Shown in pieces: positions 7,091 through 14,746 of a DNA stretch of 33,296 bases. Numbering within the stretch: position 1 is the stretch's first letter; each line of letters begins with the position of its first letter. The position numbers and the translations under genes are program-made. Below the pieces are notes generated by a model, which worked only from the letters and a program-made list of their open reading frames with translations, searched no databases and was not told the origin of the DNA. This DNA is from Clostridiales bacterium UBA1728 (lineage in GTDB: Bacteria; Bacillota; Clostridia; Oscillospirales; Oscillospiraceae): contig DCIK01000003.1 of NCBI GenBank assembly GCA_002315975.1, forward strand, positions 1 through 33,296. The letters are read 5' to 3'.

Positions 7091-9166
7091 ATGATGGAAC
7101 TTTTATGCCCCGCTCCCAGCCCCGAAGGGGCCAGAGCGGCGGTTCAGAACGGCGCGGACGCCGTATATCTGAGCTTTGCGGCCCTGGGCGGCTGCCGCGA
7201 GGCTCCCAATTTCAGCGATGCCGCCTTTGAGAGCGGCGTGGCCGCCTGCAAGAGCCGGGGCTGTAAGGTCTACCTGTCCATGGATGTGCTCCTCAACGAT
7301 GCCGAGCTGCAAAAGGCCGGGGGTCTCTGCCTCCGGGCCCAGAGAGCGGGCGTGGATGCCATCCTGCTGCGGGACATGGGTCTTTTCCGCGTCCTGCGCA
7401 GGCTGCTGCCGGATATGCCCCTCTTCGCCTCGGCAGCCCTGGGCTTCCGCACGGCGGAGGATATGCGTATGGCCGCCGCTCTGGGCTTCCGGCGGGTGTT
7501 TCTGCCCCCGGAGCTGGACAGGGCGCTCATTGCGCCGCTGTCGGGTCAGGGCGTGGAGCTGGCCTATATGGGGCAGGGTGCGCTCTGCGCCGCCGAGCGG
7601 GGTCAGTGCTCCCTGAGCCGCCTCAACGGCCGGGGCAGCGCCGATCGGGGCAGCTGCGCCAACAACTGCCGGGAAAGCTTTTCTCTGGGCGGACGCTGGG
7701 ACACCACGCCGCTGAGCTATAAGGACCGCTGCCTGCTGCAGCAGGTGGACGAGCTGGAAAAGTCAGGTGTGGACTGCCTCTACATCGGGGACATCCACCG
7801 CCGCGCCGAGTATGTGGCCGCCATGACCCAGCTCTATGACAAGGCCATCCACGAGGGCAAGCAGAGCGCCGCCCCTGATGTGGAGAAGGCCGAGGAGATT
7901 TTCAGCGAATACGGCTTCAGCCCCGATATGGAGCCGGCCGGCGAGGCGGAGAGCGCTGCGGGCAAGGACATCGAGGCCCACTGCTCCACCCTCCGCCGCA
8001 GCTACAGCGAGCAGAGCGAGGTGCGCCGCATTGACGTGCAGTTTGCCATCGCCGTCCGGGGCGAGCACCGGAACATCCGCATCGGCGTCATCGACGAGGA
8101 GGGTCATCAGGCCATCATCGACGGGCCTCTGCCCGTGTGCTTCGGCGATGTACCGCTGGAGGACGAGAGCGTTCGGGAAATCCTCTACAAGACCGCCGGT
8201 ACCCCCTACCACTGCACCGCTGTGCGGGTGCGGGACGGCGAGGGACTTTCCGTGGCGGCGGTGGAGCTGGAAACGGCCCGCCGGGAGCTGCTGCGTCTGC
8301 TGACCGAGGAGCGCTCCAGACCCGGCGAGCGTACCGAGGGCAGCTTCCCCAAGGAGCCGGACAACAGCGCCGTTTACGAAGAGCCCACAGTGAGCTTCCG
8401 CTTCCGCAGCATGGAGCAGATGGATCCCAAGCTGGCTGAGCTGGGTGCCACGCTGATCTATGTGCCGCTGGAGGCCGCCGTGAAGGACCCCGTTCCCCTC
8501 TCCCCCTTCCGCAACAAGGGCATCACCATCGTGGGCGTACTGCCGCCGGTGGTGGTGGGCGAGGAGGAGCAGCGGGAGCTGGATACGCTGCTGGAAAAGG
8601 CGAAGAAGCTGGGCATCCGCGAGCTCTGCGCTCCCAGCCTCGCGCTGGCCATGAAGGGGCGCAGCGCGGGCTTTGATGTCCGCGCCGGGGCAGAGATGAA
8701 TGTTTTCAACAGCTATGCCCTGCAGAATCTCAGCACCTGGGGCTTTCTCAGCGCCACGGTGTCCGACCAGCTCTCTCTGGGGCAGGTGCGGGCTCTGCGC
8801 AAAAGTCTCAACTGCGAGTTTGTCATCTACGGCCGCGAGACCGCCATGGTCACCAACGGCTGCCTCATCAAGGCCAGCGCAGGCCGCTGCGCCTGCGGTA
8901 CCCCCGCCCAGATGGCGGATACCCGGGGCGGCGTGTGGCCGGTGATCCGGGAGTTCGGCTGCCGCAACGTGGTCTTCTCCTCCAAAAAGCTCTTTCTGGC
9001 CGACAAGGCCGCGGAATTTTTAAGCTGCGGCGCCTGGTCCGTGCAGCTCTCCTTCACCACGGAGTCTGCCCGGGAATGTCTCAGCGTGGCGCGCAGCTAT
9101 CTGGAAAACAGCGGCTACCGACCCAACGGACTCAGCCGCGGAGAGCGATACAAAGGTGTTAAGTAA
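7091..9166 (+). CDS. U32 family peptidase / tRNA-rRNA hydroxylation-type protein
   Basis: Peptidase U32 family protein (691 aa). The N-terminal TIM-barrel-like domain (about 1-300) opens with LLCPAPSPEGARAAVQNGADAVYL and contains the family motif region MGQGALCAAERGQCSLS followed by RGSCANNCRE, whose cysteines are the usual Fe-S/metal ligands. The rest matches the long form with an extra C-terminal DUF3656-like half. Although named peptidases, characterised members (TrhP, RlhA) are needed for tRNA U34 or 23S rRNA hydroxylation, so an RNA-modification role is more likely than proteolysis. ATG at 7091 or 7094; GGAG at 7081-7084 fits 7094 slightly better. First gene of the plus-strand cluster; maf follows at once. 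Confidence 0.88.
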   Translation: MMELLCPAPSPEGARAAVQNGADAVYLSFAALGGCREAPNFSDAAFESGVAACKSRGCKVYLSMDVLLNDAELQKAGGLCLRAQRAGVDAILLRDMGLFRVLRRLLPDMPLFASAALGFRTAEDMRMAAALGFRRVFLPPELDRALIAPLSGQGVELAYMGQGALCAAERGQCSLSRLNGRGSADRGSCANNCRESFSLGGRWDTTPLSYKDRCLLQQVDELEKSGVDCLYIGDIHRRAEYVAAMTQLYDKAIHEGKQSAAPDVEKAEEIFSEYGFSPDMEPAGEAESAAGKDIEAHCSTLRRSYSEQSEVRRIDVQFAIAVRGEHRNIRIGVIDEEGHQAIIDGPLPVCFGDVPLEDESVREILYKTAGTPYHCTAVRVRDGEGLSVAAVELETARRELLRLLTEERSRPGERTEGSFPKEPDNSAVYEEPTVSFRFRSMEQMDPKLAELGATLIYVPLEAAVKDPVPLSPFRNKGITIVGVLPPVVVGEEEQRELDTLLEKAKKLGIRELCAPSLALAMKGRSAGFDVRAGAEMNVFNSYALQNLSTWGFLSATVSDQLSLGQVRALRKSLNCEFVIYGRETAMVTNGCLIKASAGRCACGTPAQMADTRGGVWPVIREFGCRNVVFSSKKLFLADKAAEFLSCGAWSVQLSFTTESARECLSVARSYLENSGYRPNGLSRGERYKGVK

Positions 9167-9167
9167 T

Positions 9168-9746
9168 ATGCAGAATGTGAAAATCGTGCTGGCCTCCTCT
9201 TCCCCCCGCCGGCGGGAGCTGCTGGGTATCTTCGGCCTGCCCTTTGACTGCGTTCCCGCCGTGGGCGAGGAAAAGACCGAGGGCTACGCCTCCTGTGAGG
9301 CACTCACCGAGGGTCTGGCCAGGCAGAAGGCGCTGGAGGTGGCCGCGAAGGCTGACGGCGATACCGTGGTCATCGGCTCCGATACGCTGGTGGAGCTGGA
9401 TGGAGCGAAGCTGGGCAAGCCCAGGGACGAGGAGGATGCCTTCCGTATGCTCCGCGCCCTTTCGGGGCGCACCCACCGGGTGTGCACCGGGCTCTGCTGC
9501 GTCAGGGGAGCTGCCGTCCTCTCCGGTGTGGAGATCACCGAGGTGGTCTTCCGGGAGCTCAGCGATGGGGAGATTCGCGCCTATATCGCCTCCGGCGAGC
9601 CCATGGACAAGGCCGGAGCCTACGGTATTCAGGGCAAAGCCTCCCTCTTTGTGGAGGGCATCCGCGGGGATTACTTCACGGTGATGGGTCTGCCCCTGTG
9701 CCGTCTGGGAACCATGCTCAAGGAACTGGGGGTGGAGCTGCTTTGA
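9168..9746 (+). CDS. maf: Maf-family nucleotide pyrophosphatase
   Basis: Maf/YhdE-like protein (192 aa), a house-cleaning pyrophosphatase that hydrolyses non-canonical or modified nucleotides such as dTTP/UTP-type substrates and influences septum formation. The signature ASSSPRRRELL lies at the N-terminus, with GSDTLVELDGAKLGKPRD in the middle and the catalytic-region pattern GAYGIQGKASLFVEGIRGDY near the end. I chose ATG 9168 with AAAGGTG 8 bases upstream; an in-frame ATG at 9156 would lack a proper site. It starts 2 bases after the U32 stop, and its stop overlaps the mreC TTG start. A maf-mreC-mreD order is classic for Firmicutes. Confidence 0.95.
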   Translation: MQNVKIVLASSSPRRRELLGIFGLPFDCVPAVGEEKTEGYASCEALTEGLARQKALEVAAKADGDTVVIGSDTLVELDGAKLGKPRDEEDAFRMLRALSGRTHRVCTGLCCVRGAAVLSGVEITEVVFRELSDGEIRAYIASGEPMDKAGAYGIQGKASLFVEGIRGDYFTVMGLPLCRLGTMLKELGVELL

Positions 9747-10588
9747 AGGATTATATACGCAAATACGGCGTCCGTCTGGTGGCTCTGGTGCTCTGCTGCG
9801 CCGTGATCGTGGGTCTGGCGGGCAGGAAGAAGGACGACGGCAGCTCCGGCACCATCGCCCGCATCTCCAACAATCTCACCTCCCCCGTCCAGCGGGCCGT
9901 GGGCTCCATGGTGGCGTGGCTGGAGGATCTTTACGGCTATATCTACGACTATGACCAGCTGGTGCAGGAGAACGAATCCCTCCGCGCTCAGTTGGCCGAG
10001 GCCCAGGACGAGGCCCGCTCCGCCTCCGAGTTCAAGGAGGAGAATCTTCGCCTCCGCTCCCTGCTGGGCTATCTGGAGCAGCACACGGACTATGTGACCG
10101 AGTCGGCACAGATCGTGGCCTGGGACGCCTCCAACTGGGTGCGTGCCTTCTCCATCTCCAAGGGCACCAACTTCGGCATCGAAAAGGGTGACGCGGTCAT
10201 CACCGAAGAGGGCTATCTGGTGGGTCAGGTCTCCGAGATCGGCAGCAACTACGCCACGGTGCGTACCCTCATCGATGTAAACATGGACGTGGGCGTGCTG
10301 GTGGGCGACACCGAAATCCCCGCCGTGGTGGTGGGAGACTATGCCCTCATGCAGGAGGGCTGCTGCAAGCTCTCCTACTTCACCGAGGATGTGACCCTCT
10401 TTTTAGAGGACAGAGTGACCACCTCCGGCAACGGCGGTGCCTTCCCTCCCGGACTGACGGTGGGCATCATCTCCGAGCTTCGCAGTGAGGCCGGCGGCCA
10501 GTCCTACTACGCTGTGGTCAGACCCTATATCAACATCAATACCCTCTCGCAGGTGTTTATCATCAAGGATTACGAGGTTATCGAGTAA
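9743..10588 (+). CDS. mreC: Rod shape-determining protein MreC
   Basis: Bitopic membrane protein (281 aa) that links the MreB cytoskeleton to the periplasmic-side elongation machinery. A short basic N-terminus (KDYIRKYG) precedes a single membrane helix (about 10-27). A coiled coil rich in Glu/Leu follows (YDYDQLVQENESLRAQLAEA onward), then the beta-rich MreC domain with VITEEGYLVGQVSEIGSNYATV. The start is a TTG that overlaps the maf stop in TTGA; no ATG is available at the right place, and the reading frame upstream is maf's shadow. The stop overlaps the mreD ATG (TAATG). Confidence 0.95.
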   Translation: MKDYIRKYGVRLVALVLCCAVIVGLAGRKKDDGSSGTIARISNNLTSPVQRAVGSMVAWLEDLYGYIYDYDQLVQENESLRAQLAEAQDEARSASEFKEENLRLRSLLGYLEQHTDYVTESAQIVAWDASNWVRAFSISKGTNFGIEKGDAVITEEGYLVGQVSEIGSNYATVRTLIDVNMDVGVLVGDTEIPAVVVGDYALMQEGCCKLSYFTEDVTLFLEDRVTTSGNGGAFPPGLTVGIISELRSEAGGQSYYAVVRPYININTLSQVFIIKDYEVIE

Positions 10589-11097
10589 TGGAAGTGCTCC
10601 TTCGCTACTGGAACCGAATACGGCGCGGCGCACTGTTCTTTCTGGTGCTGATGCTCTTTCTGCTGATGCAGGATGTGGTGCTCTCCCATGTGGCACCTCT
10701 GGGCGTAAAGGCCATGTTCCTCCCGGCTCTGGTGGTGGCTGTGGGTCACTTCGAGGGCGGCTGGCGCGGCGGGCTCTTCGGACTGCTCGCAGGTATGTTT
10801 CAGGACCTGTCCGGTACGGAGATCAGCCTTTTCTTCACCCTGCTCTATCCTCTGATGGGCTTTGTGGCCGGCTTCCTGACGGAATTTCTGCTGAACCGGC
10901 ACTTCTATGTTTACTGCATCTTCGCCGTCAGCGCCCTCTTTCTGGTGGCCTTTCTGCAGATGTTCCCCCTGCTCCTCTCCCACGGCGAAAACGCGCTGGC
11001 TCTGTGGAAGACCTGCATCCTCCAGACTCTCTGGAGTTTGCCTTATATGCTCCCGGCGTACTACACAATCAACGCCCTGCCGAGGCGGCTGGGATAA
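10588..11097 (+). CDS. mreD: Rod shape-determining protein MreD
   Basis: Small polytopic membrane protein (169 aa) of the elongasome. Hydrophobic segments cover most of the chain: LFFLVLMLFLLMQDVVLSHV, the glycine-rich GGWRGGLFGLLAGMFQDL, then two or three more helices up to LWSLPYMLPAYYTI. The motif G-x-x-x-G-L-x-x-D is visible as GLLAGMFQDL. Translationally coupled to mreC by TAATG. It is followed by a 203-bp gap that carries a copy of the modular hairpin element before the PBP2 gene. Confidence 0.93.
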   Translation: MEVLLRYWNRIRRGALFFLVLMLFLLMQDVVLSHVAPLGVKAMFLPALVVAVGHFEGGWRGGLFGLLAGMFQDLSGTEISLFFTLLYPLMGFVAGFLTEFLLNRHFYVYCIFAVSALFLVAFLQMFPLLLSHGENALALWKTCILQTLWSLPYMLPAYYTINALPRRLG

Positions 11098-11103
11098 AAA
11101 ATT

Positions 11104-11261
11104 TCGTTTCAGATGGCGCAGCCATCTGAAACGAGAAAACTGCGCTGCGTTGCGCGCCGACAGGCGACGCTCACTCCGCGAGAAGTATTTTTACGGGGGC
11201 AAAGCTCCCGTAAAAATGATTGAACTTTTTTCGCGTCTGCGGACGCGAACTCTGCGAGGCT
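11104..11261 (+). repeat. Modular multi-hairpin element, copy B (mreD-PBP2 gap)
   Basis: Hairpin A: TCGTTTCAGATGGC (11104-11117) pairs with 11121-11134 around GCA. A GC-rich centre follows that differs from the other copies. Hairpin D: 11187-11200 pairs with 11204-11217 (14 bp, one G-T) around AAA. Hairpin E: TTCGCGTC (11230-11237) and GACGCGAA (11242-11249) close a TGCG tetraloop, followed by CTCTGCGAGGCT. D and E have the same loops and positions as copy A at 20594-20669 but different stem bases. Confidence 0.8.
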
Positions 11262-11300
11262 GAGGCTTCGCTTTCGCACTACACAAAGAAAGGACTCGTC

Positions 11301-13397
11301 ATGCGTCAAAGAGTCATCAAGCCGGGTCGTCTGGCTGTTCTCATCGGAATGTTCGTGCTGGCCATGATCATCTATCTGATCTCCCTCTACAGGCTCCAGA
11401 TCATCGAGGGAGCCAAGTATTACGAGGTCAACACCGCCAATGTGGTCACCAAAAAGGTGGTGCCCGCAGCCCGCGGCAACATCTATGACCGCTATGGCCG
11501 CCTGCTGGTGAGCAACTCCTCCTGCAACAATATCACCATCGACACCGCCGAGCTCTTTGAGCAGGAGGACCCCAACGCGGTGATATTGGAGCTGATTCAC
11601 GCCATGGAGCTCTACGGGGATACCTACACCGATACCCTGCCCATCACCATGGACGCGCCCTTCAGCTACATCGAGGACATGACCTACCTGCAAAAGAGTA
11701 TGCTGGAGGCCTGGCTGAAGGCCAACAAGATGAACATGGATGCCACCGCCGTGGAGGTGCTGGCCAGGATGCGCTCCCGCTACGGCATCGACAATGCCTA
11801 CACCGCCTCGGAAATGCGCAAGATCGCCGGCATCCGCTACGAGATTAACGACCGCTTCAACATCAATACCACCGACTATATCTTCGCCGAGAATGTGAGC
11901 ATGGGCGCTCTGACCTATCTCATGGAGCAGGATGTGCCGGGCTTTGACGTGTCTACCTCCTATGTGCGGGAGTTCAAGACCAACTACGCCCCCCACATTC
12001 TGGGCTACACCGGCAAGCTCACCGCCGAGGAATGGGATCAGTACGCCCAGCAGGACTACTCGCTGGACGCCTACGTGGGCAAGGACGGCGCGGAATATGC
12101 CTTTGAGAGCTATCTCCACGGCGTAGACGGCGAGGCCGCCGTGACCACCACCGTGGACGGCGTGCTGGTGAGCACGGAGTATACCAAGGAGCCGGTTCCC
12201 GGCAACCATGTCTATCTCACCATCGACATCGGCCTGCAGGAGGTCTGCGAGGAGGCGTTGGGTTCCCACATCGACGAGATCAATGCCGAGCGCAACAAGG
12301 TCAACGAGGAGGCCGAGATGTACGGCACCGAGCGGGAGGAGACCATCTCCGGCGGCGCTGTCTGCGTGGTCAAGGTGGACACCGGTGAGCCTCTGGCGCT
12401 GGCAAGCTGGCCCAGCTACGATGCCGCCACCATGCTGGAGGAGTATGAAAGCCTGCTGGCGGACGAGAACGCTCCCCTCTTCAACCGCTGCCTCATGGGC
12501 GTTTACGCCCCCGGCTCCACCTTCAAGCCCTGCACCGCCACCGCGCTGCTGGCCGAGAAGATCATTTCCCCCACCACCACGCTGGAAACCAAGGGTCAGT
12601 TCATCAAGTACATTGACGATGGCTACGCTCCCGAGTGCTGGATCTACTCCACCTATGACGGTCTGACCCACGGCACCATCAATGTGGCGCAGTCCATCAC
12701 CTACTCCTGCAACTACTTTTACTATAACTACGGCGACCTGCTGGGCATCGACAAGATGGCCCGCTACGCCGAGATGTACGGGCTGGGTGAGTACACGGGG
12801 ATCGAGCTCACCGAGGTCACCGGTCAGATGTCCACCCGCTCCTACAAGGAGCAGTACGAGGGCATCGCCTGGTACAACGGCGATACGCTGCAGGCAGCCA
12901 TCGGTCAGTCCTATACCGAGTTTACTCCCCTGCAGATGGCTGAGTACTGCGCCACCCTGGCCAACTTCGGCAAGCGGCACTCCGCCTCCATTCTCAAGGA
13001 GGCCCGTACCTTCGATTACTCCAATACCACCTATGAGCGGGAGGCCGAGGTGCTCTCCACCGTGGATGCGGACGAAGAGGTCTTCTCCACCATCAAATAC
13101 GGTATGTGGGGCGTGATTTACGACAAGGCCTCCACCCTGACGGACATCTTCCTGCCCCTGAGCGTGCAGGTGGCCGCCAAGACCGGCACGGCCCAGCGAG
13201 GCGAGGGATTGAAGAACAACGCCATGTTCATCTGCTATGCTCCCTATGACGACCCCGAGATCGCTATTGCCATCGCCGTGGAGAAGGGCGGCGCCGGTGC
13301 TACGCTGGCTCCCCTGGCCGCGGAAATCGTGAACTATTACTTCAGCTTTAAGAAGAGCAATAACGCCTTGGAAGCAGAAGTGGCATCGCTGAAATAA
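11301..13397 (+). CDS. mrdA: Class B penicillin-binding protein 2 (elongasome transpeptidase)
   Basis: Peptidoglycan DD-transpeptidase of the PBP2 type (698 aa), which cross-links side-wall peptidoglycan together with RodA and MreBCD. It has an N-terminal membrane anchor (about 10-30), the class B pedestal motif RGNIYDRYGRLL (58-69), and a transpeptidase domain with STFK (nucleophile Ser406), SCN (469-471) and KTG (627-629). The ATG at 11301 follows AAGAAAGGA; the frame stays open upstream to 11220, but that part is the repeat element. Its position after mreC-mreD supports an elongation rather than division or sporulation role. No mutation in active-site motifs is seen. Confidence 0.94.
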   Translation: MRQRVIKPGRLAVLIGMFVLAMIIYLISLYRLQIIEGAKYYEVNTANVVTKKVVPAARGNIYDRYGRLLVSNSSCNNITIDTAELFEQEDPNAVILELIHAMELYGDTYTDTLPITMDAPFSYIEDMTYLQKSMLEAWLKANKMNMDATAVEVLARMRSRYGIDNAYTASEMRKIAGIRYEINDRFNINTTDYIFAENVSMGALTYLMEQDVPGFDVSTSYVREFKTNYAPHILGYTGKLTAEEWDQYAQQDYSLDAYVGKDGAEYAFESYLHGVDGEAAVTTTVDGVLVSTEYTKEPVPGNHVYLTIDIGLQEVCEEALGSHIDEINAERNKVNEEAEMYGTEREETISGGAVCVVKVDTGEPLALASWPSYDAATMLEEYESLLADENAPLFNRCLMGVYAPGSTFKPCTATALLAEKIISPTTTLETKGQFIKYIDDGYAPECWIYSTYDGLTHGTINVAQSITYSCNYFYYNYGDLLGIDKMARYAEMYGLGEYTGIELTEVTGQMSTRSYKEQYEGIAWYNGDTLQAAIGQSYTEFTPLQMAEYCATLANFGKRHSASILKEARTFDYSNTTYEREAEVLSTVDADEEVFSTIKYGMWGVIYDKASTLTDIFLPLSVQVAAKTGTAQRGEGLKNNAMFICYAPYDDPEIAIAIAVEKGGAGATLAPLAAEIVNYYFSFKKSNNALEAEVASLK

Positions 13398-13435
13398 AAA
13401 GTTGCGCCGGATTTGAGAAAAAAGCTTTTCAGAGG

Positions 13436-13464
13436 TTGATTTTTTGTTTTGACTGATGTAAAAT
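13436..13464 (+). promoter_or_regulatory. Promoter of the ferredoxin gene
   Basis: TTGATT (13436-13441) and TAAAAT (13459-13464) with exactly 17 bp between them. The predicted start is near 13471, about 30 bases before the ATG. Confidence 0.8.
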
Positions 13465-13501
13465 AGACTCAAATTTTATGAAGAGACGAGGTACCGTCAA
13501 A

Positions 13502-13888
13502 ATGAAGAAGCTCACCGTTAAGAAAGACATCGAGTGCCAGGCTTGTCTGGCTTGCATGCAGGCCTGCTCCCAGGCTTACTTCAAGCAGTTCCACCAGGAT
13601 ATGTCCTGCATCCAGATTGGCATGAAGGGTGCCGAGGTCAAGCCCACCGTCTGCATCCAGTGCGGCAAGTGCGCCAAGAACTGCCCTGAGCAGGCCATCA
13701 AGCAGAACGCCAAGGGCACCTATGTCATCGACAAGAAGCTCTGCAAGGCTTGCGGCAAGTGCGCCGAGGTTTGCCCCATGCACGTCATCGCCTTCCCCGA
13801 GGGCGCTTCCGTTGCTTTCAAGTGCATCGCCTGCGGCCTGTGCGCCAAGGCCTGCCCCATGGAGATGCTCGAGGTCATCGAGAAGTAA
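13502..13888 (+). CDS. Four-cluster [4Fe-4S] ferredoxin-type protein
   Basis: Small iron-sulfur electron carrier (128 aa). It has four cysteine motifs in a row: CQACLACMQAC (12-22), CIQCGKCAKNCPE, CKACGKCAEVCPM and CIACGLCAKACPM, so up to four [4Fe-4S] clusters. The first motif lacks the usual Pro after the last Cys, as in HycB/CooF-like electron-transfer subunits. ATG 13502 is chosen because GAGG lies 10 bases upstream; ATG 13478 is in frame but without a good site. The gene stands alone between its own promoter and terminator. No hydrogenase, oxidoreductase or CO-dehydrogenase partner is in the window, so the redox partner is unknown. Confidence 0.9.
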   Translation: MKKLTVKKDIECQACLACMQACSQAYFKQFHQDMSCIQIGMKGAEVKPTVCIQCGKCAKNCPEQAIKQNAKGTYVIDKKLCKACGKCAEVCPMHVIAFPEGASVAFKCIACGLCAKACPMEMLEVIEK

Positions 13889-13903
13889 TTTCTCCCTTCT
13901 CTG

Positions 13904-13935
13904 AAAAACCCTGCCGTGAATGCGGCAGGGTTTTT
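13904..13935 (+). terminator. Terminator after the ferredoxin gene
   Basis: AAAAACCCTGCCG pairs perfectly with CGGCAGGGTTTTT around a 6-base loop. Confidence 0.95.
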
Positions 13936-13979
13936 CATTTGGTGCGCTGTGGGAACCGTAACAAACCGAAACAAAACTA

Positions 13980-14008
13980 TTGCGTTTTTTCCCTTTTCAC
14001 GCTATAAT
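13980..14008 (+). promoter_or_regulatory. Promoter upstream of the MgsA-like gene
   Basis: TTGCGT (13980-13985) and a perfect TATAAT (14003-14008) are 17 bp apart. The next gene starts at 14276, so the transcript would carry a ~260-nt leader that contains the whole repeat at 14074-14181. Confidence 0.75.
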
Positions 14009-14073
14009 ATCAGAATCAACCGGCGTGAGTGCAAAAGCCTGGACTTAGTGACAGCTATCCTGCAGCGGTAGAT

Positions 14074-14181
14074 GTAGGGCACGGCCTCCCGGCCGTGCCG
14101 CAGCCTGCGAGTCCTGCTTTGTCCGGATAAAACGGACATAGTCCTTGTCCCACACGGCACGGCCGGGAGGCCGTGCCCTAC
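14074..14181. repeat. 108-bp MITE-like element, copy 1 (perfect 27-bp terminal inverted repeats)
   Basis: The ends are GTAGGGCACGGCCTCC plus CGGCCGTGCCG (14074-14100) and its perfect reverse complement (14155-14181). The ~54-bp interior matches, in reverse complement, that of 23918-23972 over most positions, including CTTTGTC.GGATAAAACG and CATAGT.CTTGTCCCACA. Each arm is itself palindromic. No open frame and no transposase are present. The remaining bases of the 13936-14275 gap hold the promoter at 13980 and nothing else recognised. Confidence 0.85.
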
Positions 14182-14275
14182 GGGGTGCAGGGTCAGACAG
14201 AACAAATCCACGAATTGAAACAGGTTCAGGTTTTTTCACTAAACAGAATAAACTATTAAGGATGGTGGCATTTCC

Positions 14276-14677
14276 ATGAATATTGCCCTGATGGCGCATG
14301 ACGGGAAAAAGGAACTGATGGTTCAGTTCTGCATAGCCTATTGCGGAATCCTCTCCGGTCACAGCCTCTGCGCGACCAACACCACCGGACGACTGGTGTC
14401 CGAGGCCACGGGTCTGCCCATCACCCTCTATCTGCCCAATGCTCAGGGCGGCTGCCAGCAGATCGGCGCAAGAGTGGCCTTTAACGAGATCGATCTGGTG
14501 CTCTTCTTCTGCGATGCCTCCGGCCGGGAGGATACCCGGGAGCTGGACGCGCTGGCCCGGCTCTGCGACCAGCACAATATCCCCTTCGCCTCCAATGTGG
14601 CCACAGCCGAAGTGCTGATTCAGGGTCTCCGCCGGGGCGATCTGGACTGGCGCGACATTGTAAACCCCAAGAAGTAA
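14276..14677 (+). CDS. mgsA: Methylglyoxal-synthase-like protein with altered active site
   Basis: MGS-domain protein (133 aa). Methylglyoxal synthase converts dihydroxyacetone phosphate to methylglyoxal plus phosphate. The fold is clearly conserved: IALMAHDGKKELM with the phosphate-region His8, Asp9 and Lys12, ATNTTGRL, EATGLPI, QQIGARVAFNEIDLVLFF, and the C-terminal IPFASNVATAEVLI. But the catalytic GGDQQ motif reads GGCQQ: Cys60 replaces the general-base Asp (Asp71 in E. coli). The segment after FF.D that normally carries PLTAQPHEPD, with the catalytic His98, reads ASGREDTRELD without His. The ATGTTG and SG phosphate-site residues also differ (ATNTTG, PN). It is therefore either an inactive or repurposed homologue. 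Promoter at 13980; hisS follows 69 bp downstream. Confidence 0.85.
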   Translation: MNIALMAHDGKKELMVQFCIAYCGILSGHSLCATNTTGRLVSEATGLPITLYLPNAQGGCQQIGARVAFNEIDLVLFFCDASGREDTRELDALARLCDQHNIPFASNVATAEVLIQGLRRGDLDWRDIVNPKK

Positions 14678-14686
14678 GGAAAATGT

Positions 14687-14716
14687 GCGCCGTCCTCCAC
14701 CCACGGAGAACGGCGC
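14687..14716 (+). other. Hairpin between the MgsA-like gene and hisS
   Basis: GCGCCGT (14687-14693) pairs with ACGGCGC (14710-14716), with an inner CTCC/GGAG. It is followed by TTGATTTATTGTT, a weak T-rich tract. It could be a weak terminator or attenuator. No T-box features (specifier loop, antiterminator TGGN) were recognised. Confidence 0.5.
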
Positions 14717-14746
14717 TTGATTTATTGTTGAAAGGAAACGACGATC

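Noticed and set aside
11109..13472. 787-aa minus-strand frame opposite PBP2
   Set aside because: His/Gly/Val-rich antisense translation; the plus strand has all three transpeptidase motifs.
14678..14746. T-box riboswitch before hisS
   Set aside because: The gap is only 69 bp and lacks specifier, AG-bulge and antiterminator features; only a simple hairpin is present.
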